A DNA stretch of 54,208 nt from Clostridia bacterium (GTDB lineage Bacteria > Bacillota > Clostridia > Lachnospirales > Lachnospiraceae): positions 1-54,208 of the forward strand of contig BNZI01000007.1 in NCBI GenBank assembly GCA_026000945.1. The letters run 5' to 3'. Numbering within the stretch: the first letter of the stretch is position 1; the number at the start of each line of letters is the position of its first letter. Position numbers and translations under genes: made by a program. Below, in pieces: positions 34,490 through 43,259 of this stretch. Below the pieces are notes generated by a model. The model saw only the letters and a program-made list of their open reading frames with translations. It did not search any database and was not told where the DNA came from.

Positions 34490-35172
34490 AAATTTTAGGC
34501 ATTGAAAGTTCTTCGTTAGTAGCATCTATCGCTTTGGTCGATGAAGAAAAGGTGATTGCCGAGTACACGATTAATTTTCAACAAACACATTCACAGATTT
34601 TGTTACCCATGATTCAAGAAATATTTTTTCGCATGGGTATAACGATACAAGACATAGATGCAATTGCTGTATCTTCAGGTCCGGGTTCTTTTACTGGCTT
34701 GCGTATTGGTTCTGCTACTGCGAAGGGTTTGGGTATGGCTTTAAATAAACCGCTGATTCCTGTGCCTACTTTGGAAGCTATGGCTTATGGTTTGTATCAA
34801 GTAAAGTCCTTGATTTGCCCTTTGATGGATGCTAAAAGGCAGCAAGTTTATACTGGTTTGTATGAATTTTCGCCTGAATTTAAAGTAGTGGAATCGGGGG
34901 CGGCTATGGCATTGACAGAAGTGATTTCCCATATCAATGCAAAGAATAGAGAGGTTATTTTTTTAGGAGATGGTACGGATGTTTCTTTGGGACTTTTACA
35001 AAAAGAATTGACAGTTCCTTATACTTTAGCTCCTGTTTATGCGAACAGACAAAGAGCTGCTGTACTTGCTTCCTTGTCTTTGCTTTATTATAAAGAAAAA
35101 AAATTGTTATCCGCAAAAGATTATATTCCTGAGTATTTCCGCGCTTCTTCTGCAGAACGTTTAAAGGAGTGA
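34486..35172 (+). CDS. tsaB: tRNA t6A biosynthesis protein TsaB
   Basis: TsaB is a Kae1/ASKHA-fold scaffold for TsaD in t6A formation. ILGIESSSLVASIALVDEEK starts the fold, and HSQILLPMIQE and AIAVSSGPGSFTGLRIGSAT are hallmark blocks. The length of 228 residues is typical. AAAGGAG precedes its ATG, inside the end of tsaE. rimI starts 4 nt after the stop. Confidence 0.95.
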   Translation: MKILGIESSSLVASIALVDEEKVIAEYTINFQQTHSQILLPMIQEIFFRMGITIQDIDAIAVSSGPGSFTGLRIGSATAKGLGMALNKPLIPVPTLEAMAYGLYQVKSLICPLMDAKRQQVYTGLYEFSPEFKVVESGAAMALTEVISHINAKNREVIFLGDGTDVSLGLLQKELTVPYTLAPVYANRQRAAVLASLSLLYYKEKKLLSAKDYIPEYFRASSAERLKE

Positions 35173-35176
35173 GGAG

Positions 35177-35644
35177 ATGACAGTAAACATTCGGAGGGCT
35201 GAAATTGGGGATCAAGAACAAATTCTTGATTTACAGCGGAAGTGTTTTAAAGAACCGTGGTCTGAAACAGTATGCCAGGAAGCATTACAAAATCCAATCT
35301 ACTTTAATTTGGTTGCTTGTATAGAGCAAAAATTAGTTGCTTGTTTGATCTGTGTTTTAATCACTTCAGAAGCAGAGATTCAAAGTTTAGCGGTACTTGA
35401 GCAGTACCGTAGACAAGGTATAGCATCTTTATTATTGGAACGAATAATCCAATACCTCCACAATAAAGACATCCAAGATATTTTTTTGGAAGTAAGGCAA
35501 AGCAATCTTTCGGCGATTCAACTTTATCAGCATTTTGGTTTTGTTCAGCAGGGATTGCGGAAGGATTATTATCGAAAACCTATAGAATCTGCACTTTTGA
35601 TGGGATACCAGATCAGCAAAAAGTGTAATAAATTACCAGTATAA
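35177..35644 (+). CDS. rimI: Ribosomal protein S18-alanine N-acetyltransferase-like (RimI)
   Basis: This GNAT acetyltransferase of 155 residues has acetyl-CoA-binding motif A as LAVLEQYRRQGIASLLLERI, followed by LEVRQSNLSAIQLYQHFGF. CFKEPWSE near the N-terminus is typical of RimI. The tsaE-tsaB-rimI order, with tsaD nearby, is standard in Firmicutes. The ribosome site AAGGAG lies 7 nt upstream. The substrate is inferred from homology. Confidence 0.9.
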   Translation: MTVNIRRAEIGDQEQILDLQRKCFKEPWSETVCQEALQNPIYFNLVACIEQKLVACLICVLITSEAEIQSLAVLEQYRRQGIASLLLERIIQYLHNKDIQDIFLEVRQSNLSAIQLYQHFGFVQQGLRKDYYRKPIESALLMGYQISKKCNKLPV

Positions 35645-35755
35645 AATGAATCATTTATCCTTTATAATTTGAGAAATAGTGAGGTATCTTTGCCTAGAAT
35701 GATAAAATTTCATGGAATATATCGTTGGATAGGTCAAAGATGAGGAGGAATAAGG

Positions 35756-36004
35756 ATGGGAAAATATACGGGGAAAGACCGGATTGAACCAGATTGCTTA
35801 TACTGCAATTCTTGCGGGAAGAAAATTGTTGTAGAGCAAGGTGTGGCAAAAGAAGGGACAATCTCAATTTCATGCGTTTGGGACTATTTTTCTGAAAAAG
35901 ACGGAGAAAGACATCACTTTACCTTATGCGAAGAGTGTTACGACCGTATTATTTCACAATTTGTTATTCCTGTTGAGGTAGAAGAAGGATCCTTATATAT
36001 TTAA
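35756..36004 (+). CDS. Small zinc-ribbon-like protein of unknown function
   Basis: The 82-residue protein has two CxxC pairs (CNSC and CEEC), with a further Cys in LYCN and one in ISCVW, suggesting a metal-binding ribbon. No family is recognised. GAGGAGG precedes the ATG by about 7 nt. A strong hairpin follows. It lies between the t6A genes and rnz without overlap. Confidence 0.75.
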   Translation: MGKYTGKDRIEPDCLYCNSCGKKIVVEQGVAKEGTISISCVWDYFSEKDGERHHFTLCEECYDRIISQFVIPVEVEEGSLYI

Positions 36005-36061
36005 AAAGTGAAGGCAAAACATTCTTTCTTTACGGAGGGAGTTTTGACTTTACTTTTCATG

Positions 36062-36095
36062 ATAATGACCTCCCCAAAAATGGGGAGGTCATTAT
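36062..36095. terminator. 15-bp perfect hairpin
   Basis: ATAATGACCTCCCCA (36,062-36,076) pairs perfectly with TGGGGAGGTCATTAT (36,081-36,095) around AAAA. The T-run is weak (ACGTTTATAG). It ends the 35,756 gene and precedes rnz. Confidence 0.75.
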
Positions 36096-36153
36096 ACGTT
36101 TATAGAATATTCTTCCTAACTATGCTATACTGATCCAAGAAGGAGTAGAATAA

Positions 36154-37071
36154 ATGTTAGATGTTTGTTTATTAGGTACAGGGGGCATGATGCCTTTGCC
36201 TTATCGTTGGCTTACGGCATTAATGCTTCGCAGTCAAGGAAGCAGTTTATTAATTGACTGCGGAGAAGGAACACAAATTGCTTTGAAAGAAAAAGGATGG
36301 AGTGCCAAGCCTATAGATGTTATTTGTTTTACTCATTATCATGCAGATCATATCAGTGGTCTACCTGGTTTGCTTTTAACGATGGGTAATGCGGAACGCA
36401 AAGAGCCGCTTTTACTTATCGGACCAAAAGGTTTAGAAAGAGTAGTAGGAGCTTTAAGGACGATTGCACCGGAATTGCCTTTTGAGATACAATATCACGA
36501 AATAAAAGAAGCAGAAGAAGAACTGAGGATAGGTACTTATGTGATTTATGCTTACCGTGTAAACCACAATATACTGTGTTATGGGTATAAAGTTTCGATT
36601 TTGCGTGCAGGGAAATTTCAATTGGAACAAGCAGAACAATTAAAGATTCCAAAAAAATATTGGAACAGGTTACAAAAAGGTGAGACTATCGTGGATGGGG
36701 AGCAGCGTTACACACCAGAAATGGTTATGGGAAAAACCCGTCGAGGCATACATGTGGCCTACTGTACAGATACTAGACCGACAGATTCAATTGAAAAATA
36801 TGCTAAAGATGTCGATTTGTTTATTTGTGAAGGGATGTACGGAGAAAAAGAAAAAGAAGCAAAGGCAAAAGAATATAAACATATGACGTTTGGGGAAGCT
36901 GCTTATTTAGCAAAAAAAGCGCAAGTAAGGCAGTTGTGGTTGACGCACTTTAGTCCGTCATTAACACATCCTGAGGAATATATGGAAGAAGTAAGGAAAA
37001 TATTTCCTCGCGCTAAAGCTGGAAAAGATGGTATGAGTACAGAATTATATTTTATTGATGAAGAAGTTTAA
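36154..37071 (+). CDS. rnz: Ribonuclease Z-like metallo-hydrolase
   Basis: RNase Z removes the 3' trailer of tRNA precursors; the tRNA in this window lacks an encoded CCA, consistent with a need for it. The start is LLGTGGMMPLPYRWLT. The zinc motif is THYHADHISGLPGLLLTMG, the flexible-arm region follows near residues 150-190, and CEGMYGEKEKEA and LTHFSPSL complete the pattern. The 305-residue length fits the short-form enzyme. AGGAGTAGAATAA precedes the ATG. Confidence 0.88.
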   Translation: MLDVCLLGTGGMMPLPYRWLTALMLRSQGSSLLIDCGEGTQIALKEKGWSAKPIDVICFTHYHADHISGLPGLLLTMGNAERKEPLLLIGPKGLERVVGALRTIAPELPFEIQYHEIKEAEEELRIGTYVIYAYRVNHNILCYGYKVSILRAGKFQLEQAEQLKIPKKYWNRLQKGETIVDGEQRYTPEMVMGKTRRGIHVAYCTDTRPTDSIEKYAKDVDLFICEGMYGEKEKEAKAKEYKHMTFGEAAYLAKKAQVRQLWLTHFSPSLTHPEEYMEEVRKIFPRAKAGKDGMSTELYFIDEEV

Positions 37072-37107
37072 ATAGGTTTTGAGTTCAAAAGTAAGGAGGG
37101 GAATATA

Positions 37108-38160
37108 ATGAGTACTTTGACAGAAAAAGAGGGTTTATTGATTTTAGCTATAGAGACTTCTTGTGATGAAACGTCTGCTGCAATTGTGAAAAATGGAAGA
37201 ACCGTATTGTCCAATATCATCCATTCACAAATTGCTTTACATGAAACTTATGGTGGGGTAGTACCGGAAATTGCCTCACGTTCACATATTGAAAAAATTA
37301 ATGAAGTGATTGAGAAGGCTTTGGCACAAGCACAAGTTTCTTTGCATGAGATTGATATAATCGCTGTGACTTACGGTCCGGGTTTGGTAGGTGCTTTGCT
37401 TGTGGGCGTTTCACAAGCAAAAGCGATTGCCTATGCTTTGGACAAACCCTTAATTCCTATTCATCATATTGAAGGGCATATCGCTGCAAATTTTTTGGAA
37501 CATAAGCAACTGCGTCCTCCTTTTTTAAGCTTGGTGGTTTCAGGTGGACATACACATTTGATAGCCGTAAAAGATTACGGAAAATTTGAGATTTTAGGGC
37601 AGACTAGAGATGATGCAGCAGGAGAAGCTTTTGATAAGATTGCTAGGGCTATTGGTTTTGGATATCCTGGTGGTCCTAAAATAGAAAATGAAGCAAAAAA
37701 AGGAAATCCTTATGCTATTCCCTTTCCGAAAGCCAAGGTTGAAAATGCTCCTTATGATTTTAGTTTTAGTGGCTTAAAATCTGCTGTATTAAATTACTTG
37801 CACAAAGCAAAGCAAAGGGGGGAAAACGTCAATTTATCAGACTTAGCGGCCTCTTTTCAACAAGCAGTGATTGATGCTTTAATTGAAAAAACAGCATTGG
37901 TTATAGAAAAATATTCTTATTCTACTTTAGTTTTAGCAGGTGGAGTGGCAGCAAATAGAAGTTTAGTTTTTCAGTTGCGTAAGTGGTGTGAGGAGCATCG
38001 AATAAAATTTTTCGCCCCTTCTTTAGTGTACTGTACAGATAATGCAGCGATGATTGCAGCGGCAGCTTATGATGAGTATCGCCAGGGAAATAGAAGCAAT
38101 TATACATTAAATGCAGTTCCTAATTTAAAAATTGGTGAGAGAAAATATGAACAATGGTAA
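37108..38160 (+). CDS. tsaD: tRNA t6A transferase TsaD
   Basis: TsaD (Kae1/Gcp) transfers the threonylcarbamoyl group to A37 of tRNA, with TsaB and TsaE as partners. ILAIETSCDETSAAIVKNGR starts the ASKHA fold. The metal-binding motif is HHIEGHIAAN, followed by SGGHTHL, FDKIARAIGFGYPGGP and the C-terminal TDNAAMIAAA. The 350-residue length is standard. GGAGGGGA precedes the ATG. It overlaps ispD by 14 nt. Confidence 0.97.
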   Translation: MSTLTEKEGLLILAIETSCDETSAAIVKNGRTVLSNIIHSQIALHETYGGVVPEIASRSHIEKINEVIEKALAQAQVSLHEIDIIAVTYGPGLVGALLVGVSQAKAIAYALDKPLIPIHHIEGHIAANFLEHKQLRPPFLSLVVSGGHTHLIAVKDYGKFEILGQTRDDAAGEAFDKIARAIGFGYPGGPKIENEAKKGNPYAIPFPKAKVENAPYDFSFSGLKSAVLNYLHKAKQRGENVNLSDLAASFQQAVIDALIEKTALVIEKYSYSTLVLAGGVAANRSLVFQLRKWCEEHRIKFFAPSLVYCTDNAAMIAAAAYDEYRQGNRSNYTLNAVPNLKIGERKYEQW

Positions 38161-38839
38161 AAAAAAACATACTGCTATTATTTTAGCAGCGGGTAAAGGC
38201 AAGCGTATGGGAACAACAACTCCTAAGCAGTATTTACTTTTAGAGGGTAAACCTCTTTTGTATTATAGTTTGAAAATTTTTGAAGATTATGAAGGAATTG
38301 ACCAAGTTATTCTTGTGGTTGGAAAAGGTGAAATAGATTTTTGTAAAACAAATATCATTGACCAATTTTCTTTTCAAAAAATTACTCAGGTAATAGAGGG
38401 AGGAAATGAGAGATGGGAGTCTGTTTATCAAGCTTTACAAAATATTCAAGCTACGGACATCGTATGGATACATGATGCAGCTAGACCATTTTTAGATAGA
38501 GAACTTTTGAAAAGATGTCAAGCAGAAAGTGAATGGTGTAGAGCTTTTACGACAGCTGTACCAGTCAAGGATACGATAAAACAAGTCAAAGAAAATAAAG
38601 AAGTAATTCAAACCCTAGAAAGAAAATTTCTTTGGCAGGTACAAACACCTCAAGTTTTTGATTTTGATTTGCTCTATTTTGCTTATCAGAAGTTTTTAGA
38701 GGAAAAAGATGAAGTGAAAAGTCAAGTCACAGATGATGCGATGTTAATTGAACAGTGGACAGATCAAAATGTTAAGATTATCATGGGAGATTATCGTAAT
38801 ATCAAAATTACCACAAAAGAAGATTTGGGTCTTGCTTAA
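38147..38839 (+). CDS. ispD: 2-C-methyl-D-erythritol 4-phosphate cytidylyltransferase
   Basis: IspD makes CDP-methylerythritol in the MEP isoprenoid pathway. IILAAGKGKRMGTTTPKQYL is the CTP-binding N-terminus, and VWIHDAARPFLDRELL, TAVPVKDTIK and WQVQTPQVFDF are family blocks. I choose ATG 38147, preceded by GGTGAGAG; a TTG at 38132 has no site. The 230-residue length is normal. It is joined by overlap to tsaD, an arrangement more likely due to operon packing than function. Confidence 0.95.
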   Translation: MNNGKKKHTAIILAAGKGKRMGTTTPKQYLLLEGKPLLYYSLKIFEDYEGIDQVILVVGKGEIDFCKTNIIDQFSFQKITQVIEGGNERWESVYQALQNIQATDIVWIHDAARPFLDRELLKRCQAESEWCRAFTTAVPVKDTIKQVKENKEVIQTLERKFLWQVQTPQVFDFDLLYFAYQKFLEEKDEVKSQVTDDAMLIEQWTDQNVKIIMGDYRNIKITTKEDLGLA

Positions 38840-38864
38840 TTTCGATTTCTTTACGAATAAAAAA

Positions 38865-38897
38865 AGTCAAGTTCTCATTGATAAAGAAAACTTGACT
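38865..38897. terminator. Bidirectional terminator between ispD and csp
   Basis: AGTCAAGTT (38,865-38,873) pairs with AACTTGACT (38,889-38,897). On the minus strand it is followed by TTTTTTTATT, a good terminator for the csp side; on the plus strand it lies 26 nt after ispD. The remaining ~270 bp to csp has no gene. Confidence 0.7.
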
Positions 38898-39166
38898 AGA
38901 TTTGGATTAATTCAATGTGGCTTTTTAGCTGTATATAAATATAACTGGTAAATTTTTATCAAGGGACTTGCAAGACTTTGGTTCGTAAAAGACTGCACAC
39001 TATTTTCGTAGTGATTCCAAACAAGTTAAGAGTGAAGGTTTAAGCTCTACTCCTAAATCTGCATAAAATGTAGACTCCATTGACTTACTGAATCAGTAAA
39101 CAAAATTCCTTACAATTTATAATATAGAAAAAGGTACGATTGAATATACTTGAGAAAATTAATGAC

Positions 39167-39367
39167 CTATAATTTTGTTACATTTGTAGCTTGAGGACCT
39201 TTTGTTCCATTAATCACTTCAAATTCTACTTTACAGCCTTCTTCTAATGATTTAAAACCATCCATATTCAAACCTGAATAGTGAACAAACACATCGTTAC
39301 CGGTTTCATCCGAAATAAATCCGTAACCTTTTTGATTGTTAAACCATTTTACTGTACCTTTGTTCAT
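39167..39367 (-). CDS. Cold-shock protein (CspA family)
   Basis: The 66-residue single-domain OB-fold protein carries the RNA-binding motifs KGYGFIS and VFVHYSGL. The whole length matches the bacterial CspA family, which act as RNA chaperones. GGAGGT precedes the ATG by 6 nt. The upstream 300 bp on the minus strand is very AT-rich and could form a long 5' leader, as is common for csp mRNAs. Confidence 0.96.
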   Translation of the reverse strand: MNKGTVKWFNNQKGYGFISDETGNDVFVHYSGLNMDGFKSLEEGCKVEFEVINGTKGPQATNVTKL

Positions 39368-39574
39368 TATGATACCTCCGAAAATAAAAATAAATAAATA
39401 AGTTTTTCTAAACTTTTCTTAGAAAGTTGCTTTAGTATACCATAGCATGAAATAGATGTCAAATTTATTTCTTTAAATATTGGTAATATTTTCTTTTTTG
39501 TAAAAGGATAAAAGAATAAATTTTAAATAAAAATTTTTGATAAAATATATTTTTCGTGAATTAACACACAAAAA

Positions 39575-39603
39575 TATTGATTATTTCAAAGGAATAATCA
39601 ATA
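39575..39603. promoter_or_regulatory. 11-bp perfect palindrome in the csp upstream region
   Basis: TATTGATTATT (39,575-39,585) and AATAATCAATA (39,593-39,603) are exact inverted repeats with a 7-bp spacer. The site lies between the GNAT gene's 3' end and csp. It could be an operator or a stop hairpin for the GNAT gene. The gap 39,368-39,668 otherwise contains only AT-rich DNA. Confidence 0.45.
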
Positions 39604-39668
39604 AATATTAATTATTTATGAAATAGAATAAGATTATTAATAAAAAGTTAATATTTTTATTCTAGACT

Positions 39669-40442
39669 TTATAAGTTATAAATGTAATAAGATAATTTTT
39701 CTTGAATATAAAAATTAAGTTTTTTGTAAAGATGAAGAGCATGTAAATTTTTACTATTAACTTGTAATCGTAAAGGTTTTTTATGATATTGCTCTAACTC
39801 TTTGAAAATTTTACATAAAAAATGCTGTGCATAGCCTTTTTGCCTATAGAAAGGCTGTACATATAAGTCGAAAAAATAAAAAGATTTCGTAAAAAGATAA
39901 ATGCGACAAGAAGCAACTAAGTGGTTTTGAAGATAGGCTTGGTAAACTAATTGTTTATTTTCGTAAATCAAAAGTAAAGAAAGGTCTTGTTCCTTAAAAC
40001 GAGAAGAAGGGATACAAAGAGGGGGATGCAAATCATCTTTTTGCATGAGTATTTCACTATAAAGATATTGACAAGGAATAGCTAGCAAAGTTTTTTCTGT
40101 ATCCACACTTTGGTGGTCTTGGTAAAACAGTAAGGGATAATGGTCTGAGTTTTTTATTTGTTTTATGGCTGCGTGAAATAAGGCAGAGAAATATCCCTTG
40201 TGTCGTTCGTCGGGATGGGTGAAAGCAATTGCTTTCCATTGCTGTTGTTCTTGATGGAGCGAAAGGATACTGACGAGTTTATCATCTTTAACATAGAAAA
40301 AAATTTGTTGAGGGATAGGTGAAGAGGGAACAGAAAAAGGAAACAGTAAACGAATATTTTCTTTCATTTGACATTGCTTGACCAGATCTTGAATTTGTTT
40401 TCGCTGTCTATTGTTTATGTTGGATCGGATGAAAATAGGCAT
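39669..40442 (-). CDS. Tandem GNAT-type acetyltransferase
   Basis: This 257-residue protein appears to hold two GNAT domains: motif A of the first is HPDERHKGYFSALFHAAI (around residue 90) and of the second YVQPFYRQKGYAQHFLCKIF (around residue 205), with SKNLHALHLYKKLNFY at the end. Tandem GNATs acetylate diverse small molecules; the substrate here is unknown. ATG 40442 is chosen because the longer ORF runs into the upstream gene without a ribosome site; even so it overlaps that gene by 28 nt. The ribosome site (AAAGAAAG) is weak. Confidence 0.8.
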   Translation of the reverse strand: MPIFIRSNINNRQRKQIQDLVKQCQMKENIRLLFPFSVPSSPIPQQIFFYVKDDKLVSILSLHQEQQQWKAIAFTHPDERHKGYFSALFHAAIKQIKNSDHYPLLFYQDHQSVDTEKTLLAIPCQYLYSEILMQKDDLHPPLCIPSSRFKEQDLSLLLIYENKQLVYQAYLQNHLVASCRIYLFTKSFYFFDLYVQPFYRQKGYAQHFLCKIFKELEQYHKKPLRLQVNSKNLHALHLYKKLNFYIQEKLSYYIYNL

Positions 40443-41005
40443 AATAATAATTCTTTCTTTAATAAAGGCTGGACAATGTAAGCGACTAACAAACCAGCAC
40501 ACATCCCAGTGGGTAAAAGAAACGTTAAATAAAAAATCAAGTGAGTGTTGTGAAGTAATTGCATAGCAACAAGTATTTGTCCAATTTGAAAAAATACGCT
40601 ACCCATCATACTTACCCCATAGTGGCTAAATTTTTTGTAAGATTTGCTAAGATACATTGCAGTTAGTCCAAAAAAAGAACCACCTAAGCTATAAAACAAA
40701 AGAATCCAATTTCCAAACAGGAAACTGCTAAGAAGAATGCGTGCTAAAGATAAGAGGAGAGTTGATGAAAAGTCTTCATAATAAAGAAAGATAATGAAAA
40801 GGGCATTGCAGAGGCCTAATTTGACTCCGGGAATTAAGGAGGGAAATTGAACTAAGTATTCTAGATAGCTGCAAAGGAGGGCAAAAGCCAAGAAAACACT
40901 CCATAAGGCAATTTTTTGTGGAGTAGGATTTAATTGCTTATGCTGTCTGGTGTGGAAGCTTTTTTTGATCCGGTAATTTTGATGAGAATTTGATGGGGTA
41001 AGCAT
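40415..41005 (-). CDS. Gx transporter family membrane protein (HepS1/HepI-like)
   Basis: The 196-residue protein has about five hydrophobic segments. LCSYLEYLVQFPSLIPGVKL followed by GLCNALFIIFLYY is the hallmark of the Gx-type transporters, often annotated as heptaprenyl diphosphate synthase component I. These are ECF-like S-component relatives. In Clostridia they often sit beside a NusG-II-domain protein and ApbE, as here. The start at ATG 41005 overlaps the NusG-II gene by 76 nt and has no clear ribosome site, so the start is uncertain. Confidence 0.82.
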   Translation of the reverse strand: MLTPSNSHQNYRIKKSFHTRQHKQLNPTPQKIALWSVFLAFALLCSYLEYLVQFPSLIPGVKLGLCNALFIIFLYYEDFSSTLLLSLARILLSSFLFGNWILLFYSLGGSFFGLTAMYLSKSYKKFSHYGVSMMGSVFFQIGQILVAMQLLHNTHLIFYLTFLLPTGMCAGLLVAYIVQPLLKKELLLCLFSSDPT

Positions 41006-41304
41006 ACTAAAGTTTCTCCTACATAATAGATAGCTTTTTGATGGACACAGTTTTGATTGCTACAATTAGCTTTCGTAATTTTTGCACTTTTTTGAATAAT
41101 CATTAAATGATTGTATTGTGCTGATTCTGTCTCAATGTCCCATTCTCCATTTTGATCTAGGGAGAACTGTTGCACTAATTTGCCTTGAACAAAAACTTGC
41201 ACATATTCGGGTGCAATATTTGTGTGAATATGCCAAAAAGAAAAGCCTAGCAAAATAGAGCAAGAAAGAATGACGAAAATCAAGACTTTATCCATAATTT
41301 TCAT
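40930..41304 (-). CDS. NusG domain II-containing protein
   Basis: The 124-residue protein has one N-terminal membrane anchor (VLIFVILSCSILLGFSFW) and a small external domain with CSNQNCVHQ and LVCLPHQILIKI, the two-cysteine pattern of the NusG_II (DUF1312) family. Its function is unknown; it commonly accompanies Gx transporters, ApbE and Rnf genes, suggesting a link to flavin or redox metabolism. ATG 41304 has GGAG 10 nt upstream. ATG 41295 is an alternative. Confidence 0.85.
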   Translation of the reverse strand: MKIMDKVLIFVILSCSILLGFSFWHIHTNIAPEYVQVFVQGKLVQQFSLDQNGEWDIETESAQYNHLMIIQKSAKITKANCSNQNCVHQKAIYYVGETLVCLPHQILIKITGSKKASTPDSISN

Positions 41305-41540
41305 AATATTAAAACTCCATGTTCTTACCTGCGATGACAGGCTGTTAAACATCTGTGAACAAGAAAAATTTCGTGTATATTGGTTATCATTTGGGTGTAT
41401 GACACGATTCAAAATACCCAGATCTTGAATGGACTTTTCGCGCTGAAAGGAAAAATTTTTCAGACAACCGTGTATATTTAAGAAAAACCGAGAGTTTGTT
41501 TCGTATCTTATATGAAAAAATATTGCGTATGACTTTCTTA

Positions 41541-41820
41541 CAACCTGTTTAATATCTCACTTAGGAAAGAATTTATGGTCTACTTTTGTTCTGTGGTGTT
41601 TAAATTCCTTGTAATACATCCAGCATTCTAGGGTACTTCTTTGTGCGGGAGCAAATATTACGTCAAATTCTTTTTGTTCGGAGATACTGAAAATAGACGT
41701 TAACATGTAGAGGCGATACCAGCACAAGTATCTATCTTTAATATTTTAAGGACTTTCAACAACGTAGGAGGGGAAATAAATCATCTCTTCTATCATAAGT
41801 GAGATTTTTTACAGGCTCTA
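41541..41820. mobile_element. Family 1 MITE, long form, 280 bp
   Basis: The ends CAACCTGTTTAATATCTCAC and, reverse-complemented, TAGAGCCTGTAAAAAATCTC are inverted repeats. The central part (41,570-41,700), reverse-complemented, aligns with the 7751 element (TTTCAGTATCTCCGAACAAA, AAGAATTTGACGTAATAT, GATGTATTACAAGGAATTT). The last ~120 bp are extra. Both this copy and the one at 7751 are followed by AAGATGA. The gap 41,305-42,192 holds no gene. Confidence 0.65.
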
Positions 41821-42117
41821 AGATGAACACTGAATACTCCTCTTGATTGGGAATCAGTATTCATAGGCTCCAACACCGTTTTGTGGTTATTTTTTTAGAA
41901 TATTGTGACAAGCTTCTTTTTTACCTTCTGTTATAAAGTGGCACAAATTTTTCTTGTTGTGCAAAAAGACATCCCGTAAAGCCAATACTTTCACTTGATG
42001 AGTGTAGGTTATTCGTTTTTCGGCTCATCCAAAGCAGACTGATATGATCTCAAGTTAAGTATGAACTTAGATTGAAATCAGAAAGGGGTAAGTTTTATTT
42101 ACTCCATTTTGGCTTGA

Positions 42118-42146
42118 TTGACTTTTTTGAAAGTTTTTGCTAGGAT
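42118..42146 (+). promoter_or_regulatory. Sigma-A type promoter for apbE
   Basis: TTGACT (42,118-42,123) and TAGGAT (42,141-42,146) are separated by 17 bp, about 45 bp before the apbE start. Confidence 0.65.
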
Positions 42147-42192
42147 GGCAGAAGAGTAAGCACCGATAAGGTGAATTAGGGCGAGATAGGAT

Positions 42193-43233
42193 GTGATCAC
42201 TTTATTGTTCATCATAAAGCAGATAGGTTTGAAAAGCAAGCGTTTTTCCAGTATTTTTATCTTTTTGTTGGTTGCTATGCTATGCAGTTCTTGTAAAAAA
42301 GAGGAAATTATCTTTAGCGATTCTGCCTTTTTACTGGATACTCTTGTACAGATTAGTTTTTATGGTTTGGAAGATGCTGATTTAATGCAAAAAACTTTGG
42401 ATTTATGCAAAGTGTACGAAAAAAAATTTAGCCATACTTTAGAGGAAAGCCCAATTTATCAAATGAATCATCGTGAGCTAGGAGAAGATCGTTTTGCTTT
42501 AGATGTGGAAGTAGAAGAGTTATTAGAAAAGGCTTTGACCTATGCTAGTTTATCTGATGGAAAATTTGATCCGACAATAGAACCTTTAAGTAGTCTTTGG
42601 ATTTTTGGTGAAGATGTGTTTGTGCTTCCGGATCAGGTAGAGTTACAAGAAGCTATATCTGCTGTGGATTATCAGCAAATTAAAATTGAGAATCACCAAC
42701 TTATTTTTTTATCAGATTATACGAAGTTAAATTTGGGTGGTATTGCAAAAGGCTATATTGCCGATAAATTAAAAGAATTTTTGCTTTCTCAAGGGATAAA
42801 AAGAGCAATTATTAATTTAGGTGGAAATGTGCTTTGTATAGGAAGGAAAAGTACAAACAAAGGTTTTCTGATCGGTGTGCAAAAGCCTTTTTCTGAACGT
42901 TATGAAGTGGTATCAAATTTGGAAATTGACGATAAAACGGTAGTTTCTTCAGGACCTTATGAACGAGGAGAGACATTTGATGGCGTGTACTACCACCATA
43001 TTTTAGATCCGGACACAGGATATCCTGTGGATAATGCTTTGACTTCTGTGACTATTATTACTGACCAATCTGCGGATGCGGATGCAATGAGCACGATCGG
43101 TTTTTTAATGGGCTTAGAGAAAGGATTAGATTGGATTAATTCCTTGGAAGGTGTAGAAGCGATTTTTATTACGCAAGATGAGCAAATTTTTTATTCAAAA
43201 GAAGCTAAGAAATACTTAGTGCAAGTTGATTAA
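42193..43233 (+). CDS. apbE: FAD:protein FMN transferase (ApbE lipoprotein)
   Basis: ApbE attaches FMN covalently to threonine of partner flavoproteins such as RnfG/RnfD or NqrC. A signal peptide ends in LCSSC, a slightly atypical lipobox, at residue 34. LDTLVQISFYG, LSDGKFDPTIEPLSSLWIFG, NLGGIAKGYIADKL and INLGGNVLCIG are typical. The HHILDPDTGYPVDNALTSVT block and the DADAMSTIGFLMG metal site complete the fold. The 346-residue length is typical. The start is GTG 42193. The Gx/NusG-II genes diverge from it; no Rnf genes are visible. Confidence 0.93.
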   Translation: MITLLFIIKQIGLKSKRFSSIFIFLLVAMLCSSCKKEEIIFSDSAFLLDTLVQISFYGLEDADLMQKTLDLCKVYEKKFSHTLEESPIYQMNHRELGEDRFALDVEVEELLEKALTYASLSDGKFDPTIEPLSSLWIFGEDVFVLPDQVELQEAISAVDYQQIKIENHQLIFLSDYTKLNLGGIAKGYIADKLKEFLLSQGIKRAIINLGGNVLCIGRKSTNKGFLIGVQKPFSERYEVVSNLEIDDKTVVSSGPYERGETFDGVYYHHILDPDTGYPVDNALTSVTIITDQSADADAMSTIGFLMGLEKGLDWINSLEGVEAIFITQDEQIFYSKEAKKYLVQVD

Positions 43234-43255
43234 CCTAGATTGATTGTGTTATAAT
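43226..43255 (+). promoter_or_regulatory. Probable promoter of the pyrH cluster
   Basis: TTGATT (43,226-43,231, overlapping the apbE stop) and TATAAT (43,250-43,255) are 18 bp apart. Transcription from it would run through the tandem repeat that begins at 43,260. Confidence 0.5.
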
Positions 43256-43259
43256 ATGC

